Positions 7,330-17,147 of a stretch of DNA of 64,000 nt are shown piece after piece. Location: positions 1 to 64,000 of the forward strand of contig NZ_SMFL01000009.1 in NCBI RefSeq assembly GCF_004349265.1. Reading direction: 5' to 3'. Numbering within the stretch: the stretch's first letter is position 1; each line of letters starts with the position of its first letter. This stretch comes from Dyadobacter psychrotolerans. GTDB lineage: Bacteria > Bacteroidota > Bacteroidia > Cytophagales > Spirosomataceae. The notes below the pieces were generated by a model, which had not been told where the DNA came from, made no database searches, and saw only the letters and a program-made list of their open reading frames with translations. The translations under genes and the position numbers were made by a program.

Positions 7330-9282
7330 ATGCCCGATTCTGCATACCTTGTACCTGCTTTTTTACTCCTGGGCTTGCCGTTTTTGGGCTTTCTGGCATT
7401 CTGGCTTGGTGGTAGAAAATTAAATAAATCAGCGGGGTATCTGGGGGCAGCACTAACCTTTGCAGGTCTTGTCATAAGTATCTTATACGCAGAGCCAAAT
7501 ACACTGCACATCATCCGTTTCGACTGGCTGGTTATTGGCTCACTTCCAATAGAACTTTCTTTTCGTTTTGATGCCCTAACCTGTGTTATGCTTGTGGTGG
7601 TACATCTTGTAGCGCTGCTCGTTCAATTCTATTCGGTTTCCTATCTTCATAACGACGAAAATCTTCATCGTTATTTCGCCTTTGTCCAGTTATTTCTTTT
7701 CTCGATGCTTGGCATTGTGCTGTCTGGGAGTTTGCTGGTGATGTATATTTTCTGGGAGCTTGTCGGGCTTTCTTCTTATTTGCTAATCGGTTTCTGGTAT
7801 CATAAACCGCGTCCGGTTTGGGCTGCGCAAAAAGCGTTTGTTCTGAACCGCATTGGTGATGCCGCCTTGCTGACTGGTATTTTAATGCTCTTTTACTATA
7901 TTGGTTCTACCGACTTTGAAGTGCTTGCTGTTCAGACAGATTCCATTAGTTCCGGAATTTTGACCTCGATTGGATTGTGTCTTTTTGGAGGATGTATGGG
8001 TAAATCGGCCCAGTTTCCTTTGTCAGGATGGCTGCCTGATGCCATGGAAGGTCCTACTCCGGTTTCAGCACTTATCCATGCGGCTACCATGGTTGCGGCC
8101 GGCATTTTTTTACTCGCAAGAATTTCTTTTCTGCTCACTTTTGATGCAAGGCTTGTCATTACCATAATCGGAATGATTACCATGCTGATGGGCGCCGTAA
8201 AGGCAATGAATGTTTGGGATATCAAACGGGTACTGGCCTACTCCACCATGTCTCAGCTTGGGCTGATGGTAATGGCAGTCGGACTTGGAAGCTGGCAGAC
8301 TGCTTTTTTTCACCTGACTACACATGCTTTTTTTAAAGCAGGGTTATTCCTTTCAGCCGGTTCTGTCATTCATGCTGTAACGCCATCGGAAAACGATCCG
8401 AAATTCGATCCGCAGGACATGCGAACGATGGGTGGTCTTCGCAGCGCTTTGCCAGTTACTTTTGTCTGTTTTGTAATCTGTGCTTCTGCGCTGGCCGGAC
8501 TTCCGTTTTTTTCCGGATTTCTTTCCAAAGATGCTATCATTACCGAAGGATTTCTTTGGGCCGCCGAATATGGGATTTTGGGTTATGTTTTTCCAATAGT
8601 CATTATATTTTCCGCCGGATTAACTGCCTATTACATGACCAGACAGGTTTGGCTGGTATTTTTTGGAGAAAAACGATATCAGGTTTCGCATGCTGTCCAT
8701 CCGCACGAATCGCCGGCAATCATGTATACACCCATGATTTTACTTGCTGTACTTTCTCTGTTTACCTGGTTTTCATGGAATCCTCTGGACGCGGCTTCGG
8801 GTTGGTTTTTGTCCTTTATCGGCGTTACAGAATCTGAACACTTGATTTGGGTTCCTTTTGTAGCTACGTCCGTTACGATTGTCTCTATTTTTCTTGCATA
8901 CAAACAGACCACCGCTTCCAATCCTTTTAAAATTGTTTCTGATCAAAAAGAACTGAAACAGTCTTTTTCATGGCTTAATGAATTTTCCAACGAAAAATAT
9001 TTTCTGGCCCCATTTGCATACATCACCAATTTTTCAAAATTATTTGAGGAAAAAGTAATCGACGCTTTTGTCAATTTTGTAACAAAAGCAAGTGTGGTTT
9101 TCGCACATTTTGCGAGCTGGGGCGACCGCAATGTAGTTGATGGCGGTGTGAAACTGACCGTTTATTCTATTCGTTCTGCCGGGCAGGGAGTGAGAAATTT
9201 GCAAAATGGCAAAATCCAGTCTTATTTTTTGGTTACCGTCGCAGGGTTATTTTTGCTGATTTTGTGGCTGGTGGTGATTTAA
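7330..9282 (+). CDS. nuoL: NADH-quinone oxidoreductase subunit L
   Basis: Proton-pumping membrane subunit of respiratory complex I (about 650 residues). The antiporter-like core contains the conserved LVGLSSYLLIGFWY block, PLSGWLPDAMEGPTPVSALIHAATMVAAG and many transmembrane helices. The C-terminal region includes the long amphipathic arm and a final helix. I chose ATG 7330 over the TTG at 7321 because it starts directly before the first helix. nuoM follows 63 bases later. No nuoK lies upstream; a serine hydrolase is found there, so this is a detached L-M piece of the complex I gene set. Confidence 0.95.
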   Translation: MPDSAYLVPAFLLLGLPFLGFLAFWLGGRKLNKSAGYLGAALTFAGLVISILYAEPNTLHIIRFDWLVIGSLPIELSFRFDALTCVMLVVVHLVALLVQFYSVSYLHNDENLHRYFAFVQLFLFSMLGIVLSGSLLVMYIFWELVGLSSYLLIGFWYHKPRPVWAAQKAFVLNRIGDAALLTGILMLFYYIGSTDFEVLAVQTDSISSGILTSIGLCLFGGCMGKSAQFPLSGWLPDAMEGPTPVSALIHAATMVAAGIFLLARISFLLTFDARLVITIIGMITMLMGAVKAMNVWDIKRVLAYSTMSQLGLMVMAVGLGSWQTAFFHLTTHAFFKAGLFLSAGSVIHAVTPSENDPKFDPQDMRTMGGLRSALPVTFVCFVICASALAGLPFFSGFLSKDAIITEGFLWAAEYGILGYVFPIVIIFSAGLTAYYMTRQVWLVFFGEKRYQVSHAVHPHESPAIMYTPMILLAVLSLFTWFSWNPLDAASGWFLSFIGVTESEHLIWVPFVATSVTIVSIFLAYKQTTASNPFKIVSDQKELKQSFSWLNEFSNEKYFLAPFAYITNFSKLFEEKVIDAFVNFVTKASVVFAHFASWGDRNVVDGGVKLTVYSIRSAGQGVRNLQNGKIQSYFLVTVAGLFLLILWLVVI

Positions 9283-9345
9283 TTGAATATAATTTAAAAC
9301 AGCGAACAGCAGTACGACGCTGCAATTGCTAACAGATTCTGATAA

Positions 9346-11028
9346 ATGATTGATCATATACTTACTTTACTGATTGCCATACCACTGCTGGGTGCGCTGG
9401 CCGTTGCCGTTTGGCCCGGCGAGCGTCCGGAAAATTACAGGATGATTGCACTGGTTGCTTTGCTCCTGGAAATTCTTGTAGCCATTTCGATGTATGCTTT
9501 TTTTGACAAGCAGCAATCCGGTTTTCAATTGGGTGAAAGTGTTGACTGGATTACACTTCCAATTGGCTCGCTGGGTATTGTATCCATCGACTATGCGCTC
9601 GCAGTTGACGGCATCAGTTTTCCTCTGGTACTTCTGGCCGTAATCGTACTTTTCGTTGGCGTGATAAGCTCCTGGAATATCGGAAAGCGAACGCGCGGTT
9701 ATTTTGCCTTATATCTGTTGCTAACGGGGAGCGTAATTGGCTGTTTTCTGGCACAGGATTTTTTCCTTTTCTATCTTTTCTTTGAATTTATGCTGCTTCC
9801 GATGTATTTCCTCATCGGTTTATGGGGAGGCCCGAGGCGTGAATATGCAGCACTGAAATTCTTTGTCTACACGTTTTTAGGTTCACTGCTGATCCTGATC
9901 GTGATGATCTGTCTTTATCTTTCTGCTATCGATCCCGTCGAAACGGCCAGAGTTGTTGGTGTTTTAGGTTTAGAAGATATAGCTACAAAAGACATTATTC
10001 TGCAACTACAGCAATGGCTGGCAGAAGGCAAAATTGCTCCTGAACAGCTCGTTCATACATTCCGCTTTGCTTACCTCGCTGATGCCGGGAATTATATTCC
10101 TGGTTCGGTTTTGAGTGTTGCTTCTGATTTTTATATACTCGACATTCCTGTACGACTTCTGGCATTCTGGTTTTTGTTTATTGGTTTTGCTGTCAAATTA
10201 CCGGTTGTTCCCGTTCATACCTGGCTGCCCGATGCACACGTAGAAGCACCTACGCCAATTTCAGTCGTCCTGGCTGGTATACTTTTGAAAATCGGGGGTT
10301 ATGGTTTTATAAGGATCGTCGACGGTTTCTTTCCTGTTGAGGCACAATACAGTATCATTCCGCTGGCAGTTCTGGGTATGATTTCCATTGTTTACGGAGG
10401 ATTCAACGCGTTGGGACAAAGTGATCTGAAGAAGATGATTGCCTATTCATCCGTTTCTCACATGGGTTTTGTCTTGCTGGGCATTGCAGCTTTTACAGCG
10501 GAAGGAATCAATGGAGCCATTTATCAGATGGTCAGTCACGGTGTACTTTCTGCCATGTTATTCTTACTTGCAGGTGTCGTTTATGACCGTACGCATGACC
10601 GTAAGATTGAAAATTACAGGGGTTTAATTTCTGTTATGCCAAGATATACGGTACTAACAGGAATCGCGTTTTTTGCTTCACTCGGACTTCCGGGTTTTTC
10701 GGGCTTTGTAGGCGAGCTTTTCACGTTGATGGGTGCTTTTCAGTCGGATAACCTGCCGGTGTGGATTCCGGCTTTGTCAACGCTGGGGATTGTTCTGGCA
10801 GCAGCTTATTTCCTTTGGACTTATCAGCGTATGTTTTTCGGTTCTTTTTGGTACAAAAACGACAATGCCACACACACAACCACCCACATACTGACAGACT
10901 TAACTTCCAGAGAAACCTGGCTGCTGGTTCCACTTGCTATCCTAACTTTGTTATTGGGAATATTACCAGGTTTGTTGTTTGACATAACCGGCCCAACGGT
11001 ACAAGCCTGGATTGAGGGATTGCGCTGA
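9346..11028 (+). CDS. nuoM: NADH-quinone oxidoreductase subunit M
   Basis: Antiporter-like membrane subunit of complex I, 560 residues. Diagnostic segments are FYLFFEFMLLPMYFLIGLWG (with the key Glu) near residue 150, VKLPVVPVHTWLPDAHVEAP near 285, and KKMIAYSSVSHMGFVLLG near 365. These lie within about 14 transmembrane helices. It starts at ATG 9346 and probably shares a transcript with nuoL. There is an unusual extra stretch of about 50 residues (roughly 205-255) before the conserved HTWLPDA block. The expected partner nuoN does not follow; a palindromic repeat and an unrelated lipoprotein gene come next. Confidence 0.95.
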   Translation: MIDHILTLLIAIPLLGALAVAVWPGERPENYRMIALVALLLEILVAISMYAFFDKQQSGFQLGESVDWITLPIGSLGIVSIDYALAVDGISFPLVLLAVIVLFVGVISSWNIGKRTRGYFALYLLLTGSVIGCFLAQDFFLFYLFFEFMLLPMYFLIGLWGGPRREYAALKFFVYTFLGSLLILIVMICLYLSAIDPVETARVVGVLGLEDIATKDIILQLQQWLAEGKIAPEQLVHTFRFAYLADAGNYIPGSVLSVASDFYILDIPVRLLAFWFLFIGFAVKLPVVPVHTWLPDAHVEAPTPISVVLAGILLKIGGYGFIRIVDGFFPVEAQYSIIPLAVLGMISIVYGGFNALGQSDLKKMIAYSSVSHMGFVLLGIAAFTAEGINGAIYQMVSHGVLSAMLFLLAGVVYDRTHDRKIENYRGLISVMPRYTVLTGIAFFASLGLPGFSGFVGELFTLMGAFQSDNLPVWIPALSTLGIVLAAAYFLWTYQRMFFGSFWYKNDNATHTTTHILTDLTSRETWLLVPLAILTLLLGILPGLLFDITGPTVQAWIEGLR

Positions 11029-11038
11029 TTCTCACCAG

Positions 11039-11220
11039 ACGTTCCGAAGGAACGTGTTGTAACTCAGATCCCATTTTTTCTACCAACGAGATGTTCCTAA
11101 GGAATATTCAGCATACAACATATAAGTTTCGAAAAGCAACTTATGCACTATCATGTCCTGGAGGGACATTTCGTTGGTAGATAATCAATTTCAAGATAAC
11201 ACCTTCGTTCCGTAGGAACG
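11039..11220. repeat. Palindromic repeat element (REP/MITE-like) downstream of nuoM
   Basis: A 180-base non-coding block made of nested palindromes. ACGTTCCGAAGGAACGT lies at 11039-11055, TTCCTAAGGAA near 11093-11103, ATGTCC/GGACAT at 11153-11169, and CGTTCCGTAGGAACG at 11206-11220. An outer inverted repeat TCTACCAACGA (11079-11089) / TCGTTGGTAGA (11171-11181) frames the middle. Such GTTCC-N3-GGAAC arrays look like a dispersed repeat family of Cytophagales genomes. No transposase is encoded. Confidence 0.6.
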
Positions 11221-11240
11221 TTTCGTGACTAAACAATCAA

Positions 11241-11645
11241 TCACTTCCCAAATAACTGATCAAAACTGAATCTTCCTTTTTTAACCATTGCTTCCAGTTT
11301 TTGCTGTTGTTCGCCGGTTAATACTTCCAAAATCTCTTCACGCTTCTGGCTGTCAAGCTCACGGTGATCCCTGCGTTTGGCATTTTCATTTCTGGAAAGT
11401 TTGCGGTCCAGCCTTGCATACCTTTTATCAATTTTTTTCAATTGTTTTTGCTGGCGTTTGGTCAGATTCAGTTCGTCATTAAAACGCCCCAGGTTTTTTT
11501 CCAGCCTGCGGTTGTTCAGTTTGCTGTTGGCAACAGGCTGCTCATCGCGAAAAGAATCGTCATTGTTTGCGGAGCTGTTGGATGTAGCGCAGCCGGTAAA
11601 CAACAGTCCGGAAAGCAGCAGTGACATCATTAAGAGTTTTTTCAT
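11241..11645 (-). CDS. LTxxQ-motif lipoprotein (Spy/CpxP-like)
   Basis: A 134-residue lipoprotein. The signal peptide MKKLLMMSLLLSGLLFTGC ends in a lipobox with Cys19 as the acylation site. The mature part is highly basic and helical. It carries two LTxxQ-like repeats, LNLTKRQQKQ (about residues 59-68) and LTGEQQQKLE (about 109-118), as in the Spy/CpxP periplasmic chaperone fold. A chaperone or stress-sensing role in the periplasm is an inference from this motif. It is transcribed alone, convergent with nuoM. Confidence 0.65.
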   Translation of the reverse strand: MKKLLMMSLLLSGLLFTGCATSNSSANNDDSFRDEQPVANSKLNNRRLEKNLGRFNDELNLTKRQQKQLKKIDKRYARLDRKLSRNENAKRRDHRELDSQKREEILEVLTGEQQQKLEAMVKKGRFSFDQLFGK

Positions 11646-11932
11646 GGATAAGTAATTTGTATGAGTTGAAATTTTGAAGCTAATAACGACTGACTCATCA
11701 GAATGTATATAAACCTTTATCCTAAAATAATCAGTGCATTGATTATCAGACGGCTTCGTTCACGAGGTTATTTTCACTTTCCTTATCAATGATATGTTTA
11801 TTCAAATAAATGTACTTTTGCCAATTGAACGGATAGTATTTTTATCAAAGTTTCCTGTAATTGTAATTACTGTTTATTTCACACGGGGCATACAAACCCA
11901 AATCTTATTTTACAATACCCTTATTTTACAAA
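11646..11932. other. Intergenic region between divergent genes
   Basis: Holds the upstream regions of the lipoprotein gene (minus) and the membrane acyltransferase (plus). A 7-bp inverted repeat ATAATCA/TGATTAT is at about 11727-11746. No gene is seen. Confidence 0.4.
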
Positions 11933-13048
11933 ATGGAAGAAAAATCTACTTCGCACAGGCTGCTTTCTCTGGACACACTCCGCGGTTTTGATATGTTTTG
12001 GATTTCCGGAGGAGAAGAGATCTTTGCAGTGCTGGCAAAAGTTACCGGCTGGTCGTGGGCAATATTTATGGCGCACCAGTTTTCTCATCCCGAATGGAAC
12101 GGTTTCCGCGCCTATGATCTGATCTTCCCGACCTTTCTTTTTATGGCCGGCGTTTCAACTCCATTTTCGTTAGGAAGCCGTTTGGATAAAGGAGTTCCGC
12201 CTTCTGAGCTGATAAGAAAAGTGATTCAAAGGGGACTTATTCTTGTCGTTTTGGGAGTGATTTACAACAATGGAATTTTTCATACCGAATGGCATAACAT
12301 GCGTTACCCAAGCGTTTTGGCCCGCATTGGTTTGGCAGGTATGTTTGCTCAGATTATTTATTTGTATACCGGACCAAAAGCAAGATGGATCTGGTTTGCC
12401 AGCTTACTGATTGGTTATTACGCATTTATGGTCTGGTTTCCGGTACCGGGCTGCGGCGCAGGTATGCTCACAATCGATTGTAACCCTGCCAGTTATATTG
12501 ATAAATTGCTTATTCCCGGCCGTCTTCACCTTAAAATACACGATCCCGAAGGACTTGTTTCTACCATTCCCGCCATTGCAACGGGACTCATGGGCATATT
12601 TGCCGGCGAACTTCTTCGCGTGAATGATGAGATCATTTCAAGAAATAATAAAGTTGTCTACTTGTTTGCTGCCGGTATTGTCAGTTTACTTTTATGTCTT
12701 GTATGGGATTTCTTTTTCCCAATCAATAAGAATTTATGGACCAGTTCGTTCGTGCTATGTGCGGGAGGTTTCAGTACTTTGCTGCTGGCACTTTTCTATT
12801 GGATCATAGATGTGATGAACTATCGGAAATGGACTTTTTTCTTTGTGGTAATCGGAATGAACTCAATTGTGATTTACATGATTGGAGATTATATTAATTT
12901 TGGATACACAGCAGAAGCCTTGTTCGGTGGTGTTTTAGATTTTTTCCCGGATGCAGTCGCAGCAGTAGGCGAAGTAATTGCCTTCATTATGGTTCAGTGG
13001 GCATTTATGTATCTGTTGTACAAAAACAAATTATTCCTCAAAGTTTAA
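11933..13048 (+). CDS. HGSNAT-like membrane acyltransferase (DUF5009-type)
   Basis: A 371-residue integral membrane protein with about ten predicted helices. The N-terminal segment RLLSLDTLRGFDMFWISGGEE and the following YDLIFPTFLFMAGVSTPFSL are the hallmark of bacterial relatives of heparan-alpha-glucosaminide N-acetyltransferase, where the family moves an acetyl group from cytoplasmic acetyl-CoA across the membrane to a sugar amine. His and Asp residues in helix 1 and the HNMRYPSVLARIGLAG region are conserved in this group. The bacterial substrate is unknown. ATG start at 11933. gldA follows 68 bases after its stop. Confidence 0.75.
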   Translation: MEEKSTSHRLLSLDTLRGFDMFWISGGEEIFAVLAKVTGWSWAIFMAHQFSHPEWNGFRAYDLIFPTFLFMAGVSTPFSLGSRLDKGVPPSELIRKVIQRGLILVVLGVIYNNGIFHTEWHNMRYPSVLARIGLAGMFAQIIYLYTGPKARWIWFASLLIGYYAFMVWFPVPGCGAGMLTIDCNPASYIDKLLIPGRLHLKIHDPEGLVSTIPAIATGLMGIFAGELLRVNDEIISRNNKVVYLFAAGIVSLLLCLVWDFFFPINKNLWTSSFVLCAGGFSTLLLALFYWIIDVMNYRKWTFFFVVIGMNSIVIYMIGDYINFGYTAEALFGGVLDFFPDAVAAVGEVIAFIMVQWAFMYLLYKNKLFLKV

Positions 13049-13116
13049 ATAGCTGTTGGGTATTAGCTGTAAGCCATCAGGGGCTTCTATCGCAAATAGC
13101 TTTTAATTTTTTTTCA

Positions 13117-13827
13117 ATGTCTATTCAGGTTACAAACCTTACCAAAGTTTACGGAGCGCAGCGTGCTATTGATGGTATATCATTTACCCTCAGACCGGGA
13201 GAAATTGTGGGTTTTCTCGGACCGAACGGTGCCGGAAAATCCACAACCATGAAAATCCTGACAGGTTACCTTAAAGCTTCATCGGGCAGTGCGCAGGTCG
13301 CAGATTTTGATGTAGCTGAACAACCTATGCCCGCCAGAAGATCAATCGGATATCTGCCCGAACACAATCCTTTGTACCTGGATATGTACGTGCGTGAGTT
13401 CCTGCAATTTTCCGGAAAACTCTACGGCCTAAGCGGCGATTCTCTAAAATCCCGGGTTGATGAAATGGTGCGGATGTGCGGGCTTGAATCTGAAAAGCAT
13501 AAAAAGATCGGACAACTCTCAAAAGGTTACCGCCAGCGTGTTGGTCTGGCCCAGTCATTTTTACATGATCCTTCGGTATTGATACTGGATGAGCCTACAA
13601 CGGGTCTTGACCCAAACCAGATTCTGGAAATACGTGACCTGATCAGAACGGCCGGAAAGAACAAAACGGTGCTTTTTTCAACCCACATTATGCAGGAGGT
13701 GGAAGCCCTCTGTGACAGGGTAATTATTATCAATAAAGGTAAAGTTGTCAGCGACAGTTCATTGCAAACGCTGCGGGAATCGGGCAAGTCGCTGGAAGAT
13801 ATCTTTAGAAGTCTAACGGGGGCGTAG
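13117..13827 (+). CDS. gldA: Gliding-motility-type ABC transporter ATP-binding subunit GldA
   Basis: A 236-residue ABC ATPase from ATG 13117. An in-frame extension to 12997 overlaps the previous gene and is not family sequence. Walker A is GPNGAGKST (residues 35-43), the Q-loop region is YLPEHNPLY, the signature is LSKGYRQRV (about 133-141), and Walker B is LILDEPTTGLD (about 155-165) followed by STHIMQEVE. GldA with GldF and GldG forms an ABC transporter needed for gliding in Flavobacterium johnsoniae. The permeases are not adjacent here. The YLPEHNPLYLDMYVREFLQF block is typical of GldA rather than of generic drug exporters. Confidence 0.85.
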   Translation: MSIQVTNLTKVYGAQRAIDGISFTLRPGEIVGFLGPNGAGKSTTMKILTGYLKASSGSAQVADFDVAEQPMPARRSIGYLPEHNPLYLDMYVREFLQFSGKLYGLSGDSLKSRVDEMVRMCGLESEKHKKIGQLSKGYRQRVGLAQSFLHDPSVLILDEPTTGLDPNQILEIRDLIRTAGKNKTVLFSTHIMQEVEALCDRVIIINKGKVVSDSSLQTLRESGKSLEDIFRSLTGA

Positions 13828-14013
13828 TTACTTTTTAAGTGAAAAACCGTAATAACATACATTGTGATAAATTATTAGAATTGCCTTAAAACATAGATTT
13901 TTTGCATTTATTTAATTGCGAAATTGTTATTGTTGTAATGTTTGGTAAACTCTGTTTAAAATGTCAGAATTAGAATTGTTGTTGTTCCCTCATAAAAGTC
14001 AGTGGATTTGAAA

Positions 14014-17000
14014 ATGAAAAATTGGTTTGTCAGCCGTTTCGGGGTTGTCGCAGGTATTGTCTTATTGGTGGTTTTAACGTCTGTTGTTTCAGTAGCATGG
14101 AAAATAATTTCTGTGCGAAATGAGGCAGTTGTTGTATTGCCTGAAAGCAAAAAGGAACAGACCAAAGCTCCTAAAAAGAGAAGGGAACCTGTGCTCGTTT
14201 TGCCTGAAAATTACTGGGTCGACAGCACGCTACAAACCATGACAATCGATGAGAAAATCGGCCAGCTTTTTATGGTGGCGACTTTCTCCAATCGTGACGA
14301 AACACATTACCGCTACATTGACAAACTAATCAACGATTTCCACATAGGAGGCCTTATTTTCTTTCAGGGCGGTCCGGTTGGCCAGGCGCAGCTTACCAAC
14401 AGATACCAGTCACATTCCAAAACGCCGCTTTTTATTGGAATTGACGGCGAATGGGGACTAGGCATGAGACTGGACAGCACGATTTCATTTCCAAAACAAA
14501 TGGTCTTAGGCTCAATTCAAAATGATGAGCTCATTTACCGCATGGGTGCTGATATTGGCAAACAATGCAGGAGACTGGGTATCCACATTAATTTTGCCCC
14601 TGTTTCGGATATCAACAGCAATCCGAATAATCCGGTAATTGGCATACGTTCCTTTGGAGAAGATCGTGAAAATGTAACACGCAAGGCAGTGGCTTACATG
14701 AGAGGCCTGCAGCACAACCGCGTTATCGCAACTGCGAAACATTTTCCCGGACATGGTGATACAGATGCCGATTCGCATTTTACATTACCGGTTCTTACAC
14801 ATTCTGTTGAACAGCTGTCTGAAGTTGATCTTTATCCGTACAGACAAATGATTGCGGATAGTTTGATGGGTGTTTTAAGCGGTCATTTGCATGTTCCGGC
14901 ACTGGACAGTTCTCCCCAGCTTGCCAGCTCACTTTCAGAAAAAGTCATTAACGGTTTGCTTAGAAAAGAACTGGGTTTCCGTGGCCTTGTTTTCACCGAT
15001 GCGATGAATATGCGTGGCGTATTAAAAACGGGTCGTGCTCCGGAGGTGAATATGAAAGCGCTGGTTGCCGGAAATGACGTTTTGCTGTATCCTGAAAATG
15101 TAGCCGAAACGATTACGAAAATCAAGGATGCAATTGCCCAACGGATTATCAGTGAAAAAATAATTGATGATAAAGTAAAAAGAATACTTCAGGCTAAATA
15201 CTGGGCAGGACTAAGCAAGTATAAGCCGATTGAAACAACTAATTTGTATGCCGACCTAAATACCGAAAACAGCAAACAGCTTTACCGCGAACTTTGTGAA
15301 GCCTCGGTTACGGTAGTTAAAAATGAAAACGGCATTTTACCGATCGGGTCAGTTATTGATAACAAAATGGCCTCTGTAAGTATTGGAGAAGGGAGCAATG
15401 CCACTTTTCAAAAAATGCTGACAACCTACAAACCCATGCGTTCGTTTAGCTTTTATGACGGTCCGTCAACGCCTGAACAGATTACCGAAATGCTGAATTA
15501 TCTTCAGCCTTATGAAGTAGTCGTGGTGGATGTACATGGAATTGCGTCCAATCCCAAGCGAAATTATGGTGTTACGCCAGGCATGATAGATTTTGTAACG
15601 CAGTTAAAACAGCAGGAAAAAAAAATTATTCTTTGCCTTTTTGGAACACCATATAGTATTCAGTTTTTCCCTGAAACAGACGCGTTGATTTGCGCAAGTC
15701 AGGATGGAAAGGATCAGCAGGAAATTGTTCCTCAAATCATTTTTGGCGCGCTTTCCTCGCAGGGCCGTTTGCCGGTTTCTGTACTTTCATACAAAGCAGG
15801 AGACGGTGTCACAACATCCGCCATGAACCGTATCGCATTTGGCACTCCGGAAAGTGTTGGAATGGATGGACTGATGTTGAAAAAAATAGATGAAATCGCA
15901 ACTGCATCTATTCAGGATCATGTGTTTCCGGGTTGCCAGGTATTGGTTGCCAGAAAAGGTAAGATTGTTTACGACAGACAATTCGGAGGTTTAAACTACC
16001 GGTTTCCGGATCGGGTAAATCAGGAAACGATTTATGACCTGGCATCCCTGACAAAAGTTTCAGCAACCCTGCAGGCTGTTATGCTGCTGTACGACCGCAA
16101 GCAGATTGATCTGGATGAAAGAGCGTCACATTATTTGCCGGAGCTTTTGGCTACCAATAAAGAGAACTTTACCGTGCGTGATTTGCTAATGCACCGTTCG
16201 GGCCTGATTTCTTTTTATCCTTCTTTATGGGACAGGACAAAAACCGGCGGCGGCGGTTTGCTACCGCAATATTATAGTTCAAAAGCGGATAGTGCCCATT
16301 ACCTGCAAGTAGCTCCCAAGCTTTTTGCCAAAGGAGCCTTACGTGATTCCGTTTGGAAATGGGTTGTAAAATCTCCCCTGAATTTAAGAAAGGATAAAGC
16401 TGGCCAGTACGGTTATTTGTATAGTGATCTGGGATTTATGACTTTACAAAAAATTGTGGAAAAGGTTACCGGCCAACCACTTGATATTTTTGTTGCTTCC
16501 AATGTTTATGAGCCACTGGGACTGTCTTACCTGGGATTCAACCCCTTACGCCGTTTCCCCGAAAAACAAATTGCCCCAACCGAGCAGGATTATCGTTACC
16601 GCGGACAGCTTTTACAGGGTACCGTCCATGATCAGATGGCGGCCGAAGTTGGAGGAGTTTCAGGCCATGCCGGACTGTTTGGAACAGCCAGGGATCTTGC
16701 CGTTCTTTTTCAAATGAATCTTTGGAAAGGAAATTATGCCGGGAGAAACTACTTTAATTCAGCAACCGTACCTCTTTTCTCCAGGGTTTATGATGAGACA
16801 CATCATCGCGGACTTGGCTGGGATAAAGTGCCTGCCGATGGCAACAGTTCCTATGTCTCTCCTCAGGCTTCTGTGAATTCATTCGGGCATACGGGGTTCA
16901 CGGGAACAATGGTTTGGGTGGATCCGGATGAAGATTTGTTATTTATATTTTTGTCAAACCGTGTTAATCCTGATGCGGAAAATGCGGCAATAACCTCTCA

Positions 17001-17070
17001 GCGAACCCGCAGAAGGATACAGGATGTTGTCTACACATCAATAAAAGAAAGGAAAGCAGTTCTGCATTAA
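14014..17070 (+). CDS. Glycoside hydrolase family 3 / serine beta-lactamase-like fusion
   Basis: A two-enzyme protein of 1018 residues, signal-anchored by residues 8-28. Residues about 55-400 are a NagZ-type GH3 barrel: KHFPGHGDTDADSH (about 242-255) carries the His/Asp acid-base dyad of beta-N-acetylglucosaminidases, and Asp329 in FTDAMNMRG is the nucleophile. Residues 400-600 are a GH3 C-terminal-like linker domain. Residues about 620-1010 are a penicillin-recognising serine hydrolase with SxxK as SLTK (about 678), YSD in the YxN position and HTG (about 958). The fusion suggests paired trimming of muropeptide sugar and peptide in the periplasm. I prefer ATG 14014 to GTG 14002. Confidence 0.88.
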   Translation: MKNWFVSRFGVVAGIVLLVVLTSVVSVAWKIISVRNEAVVVLPESKKEQTKAPKKRREPVLVLPENYWVDSTLQTMTIDEKIGQLFMVATFSNRDETHYRYIDKLINDFHIGGLIFFQGGPVGQAQLTNRYQSHSKTPLFIGIDGEWGLGMRLDSTISFPKQMVLGSIQNDELIYRMGADIGKQCRRLGIHINFAPVSDINSNPNNPVIGIRSFGEDRENVTRKAVAYMRGLQHNRVIATAKHFPGHGDTDADSHFTLPVLTHSVEQLSEVDLYPYRQMIADSLMGVLSGHLHVPALDSSPQLASSLSEKVINGLLRKELGFRGLVFTDAMNMRGVLKTGRAPEVNMKALVAGNDVLLYPENVAETITKIKDAIAQRIISEKIIDDKVKRILQAKYWAGLSKYKPIETTNLYADLNTENSKQLYRELCEASVTVVKNENGILPIGSVIDNKMASVSIGEGSNATFQKMLTTYKPMRSFSFYDGPSTPEQITEMLNYLQPYEVVVVDVHGIASNPKRNYGVTPGMIDFVTQLKQQEKKIILCLFGTPYSIQFFPETDALICASQDGKDQQEIVPQIIFGALSSQGRLPVSVLSYKAGDGVTTSAMNRIAFGTPESVGMDGLMLKKIDEIATASIQDHVFPGCQVLVARKGKIVYDRQFGGLNYRFPDRVNQETIYDLASLTKVSATLQAVMLLYDRKQIDLDERASHYLPELLATNKENFTVRDLLMHRSGLISFYPSLWDRTKTGGGGLLPQYYSSKADSAHYLQVAPKLFAKGALRDSVWKWVVKSPLNLRKDKAGQYGYLYSDLGFMTLQKIVEKVTGQPLDIFVASNVYEPLGLSYLGFNPLRRFPEKQIAPTEQDYRYRGQLLQGTVHDQMAAEVGGVSGHAGLFGTARDLAVLFQMNLWKGNYAGRNYFNSATVPLFSRVYDETHHRGLGWDKVPADGNSSYVSPQASVNSFGHTGFTGTMVWVDPDEDLLFIFLSNRVNPDAENAAITSQRTRRRIQDVVYTSIKERKAVLH

Positions 17071-17147
17071 TAGTGTGGGAATGTATTTGAAAAATATCTC
17101 TAACTTTACCAGTTGAAAAGGTAAGAGAATAGATATTAGTAGGATAC

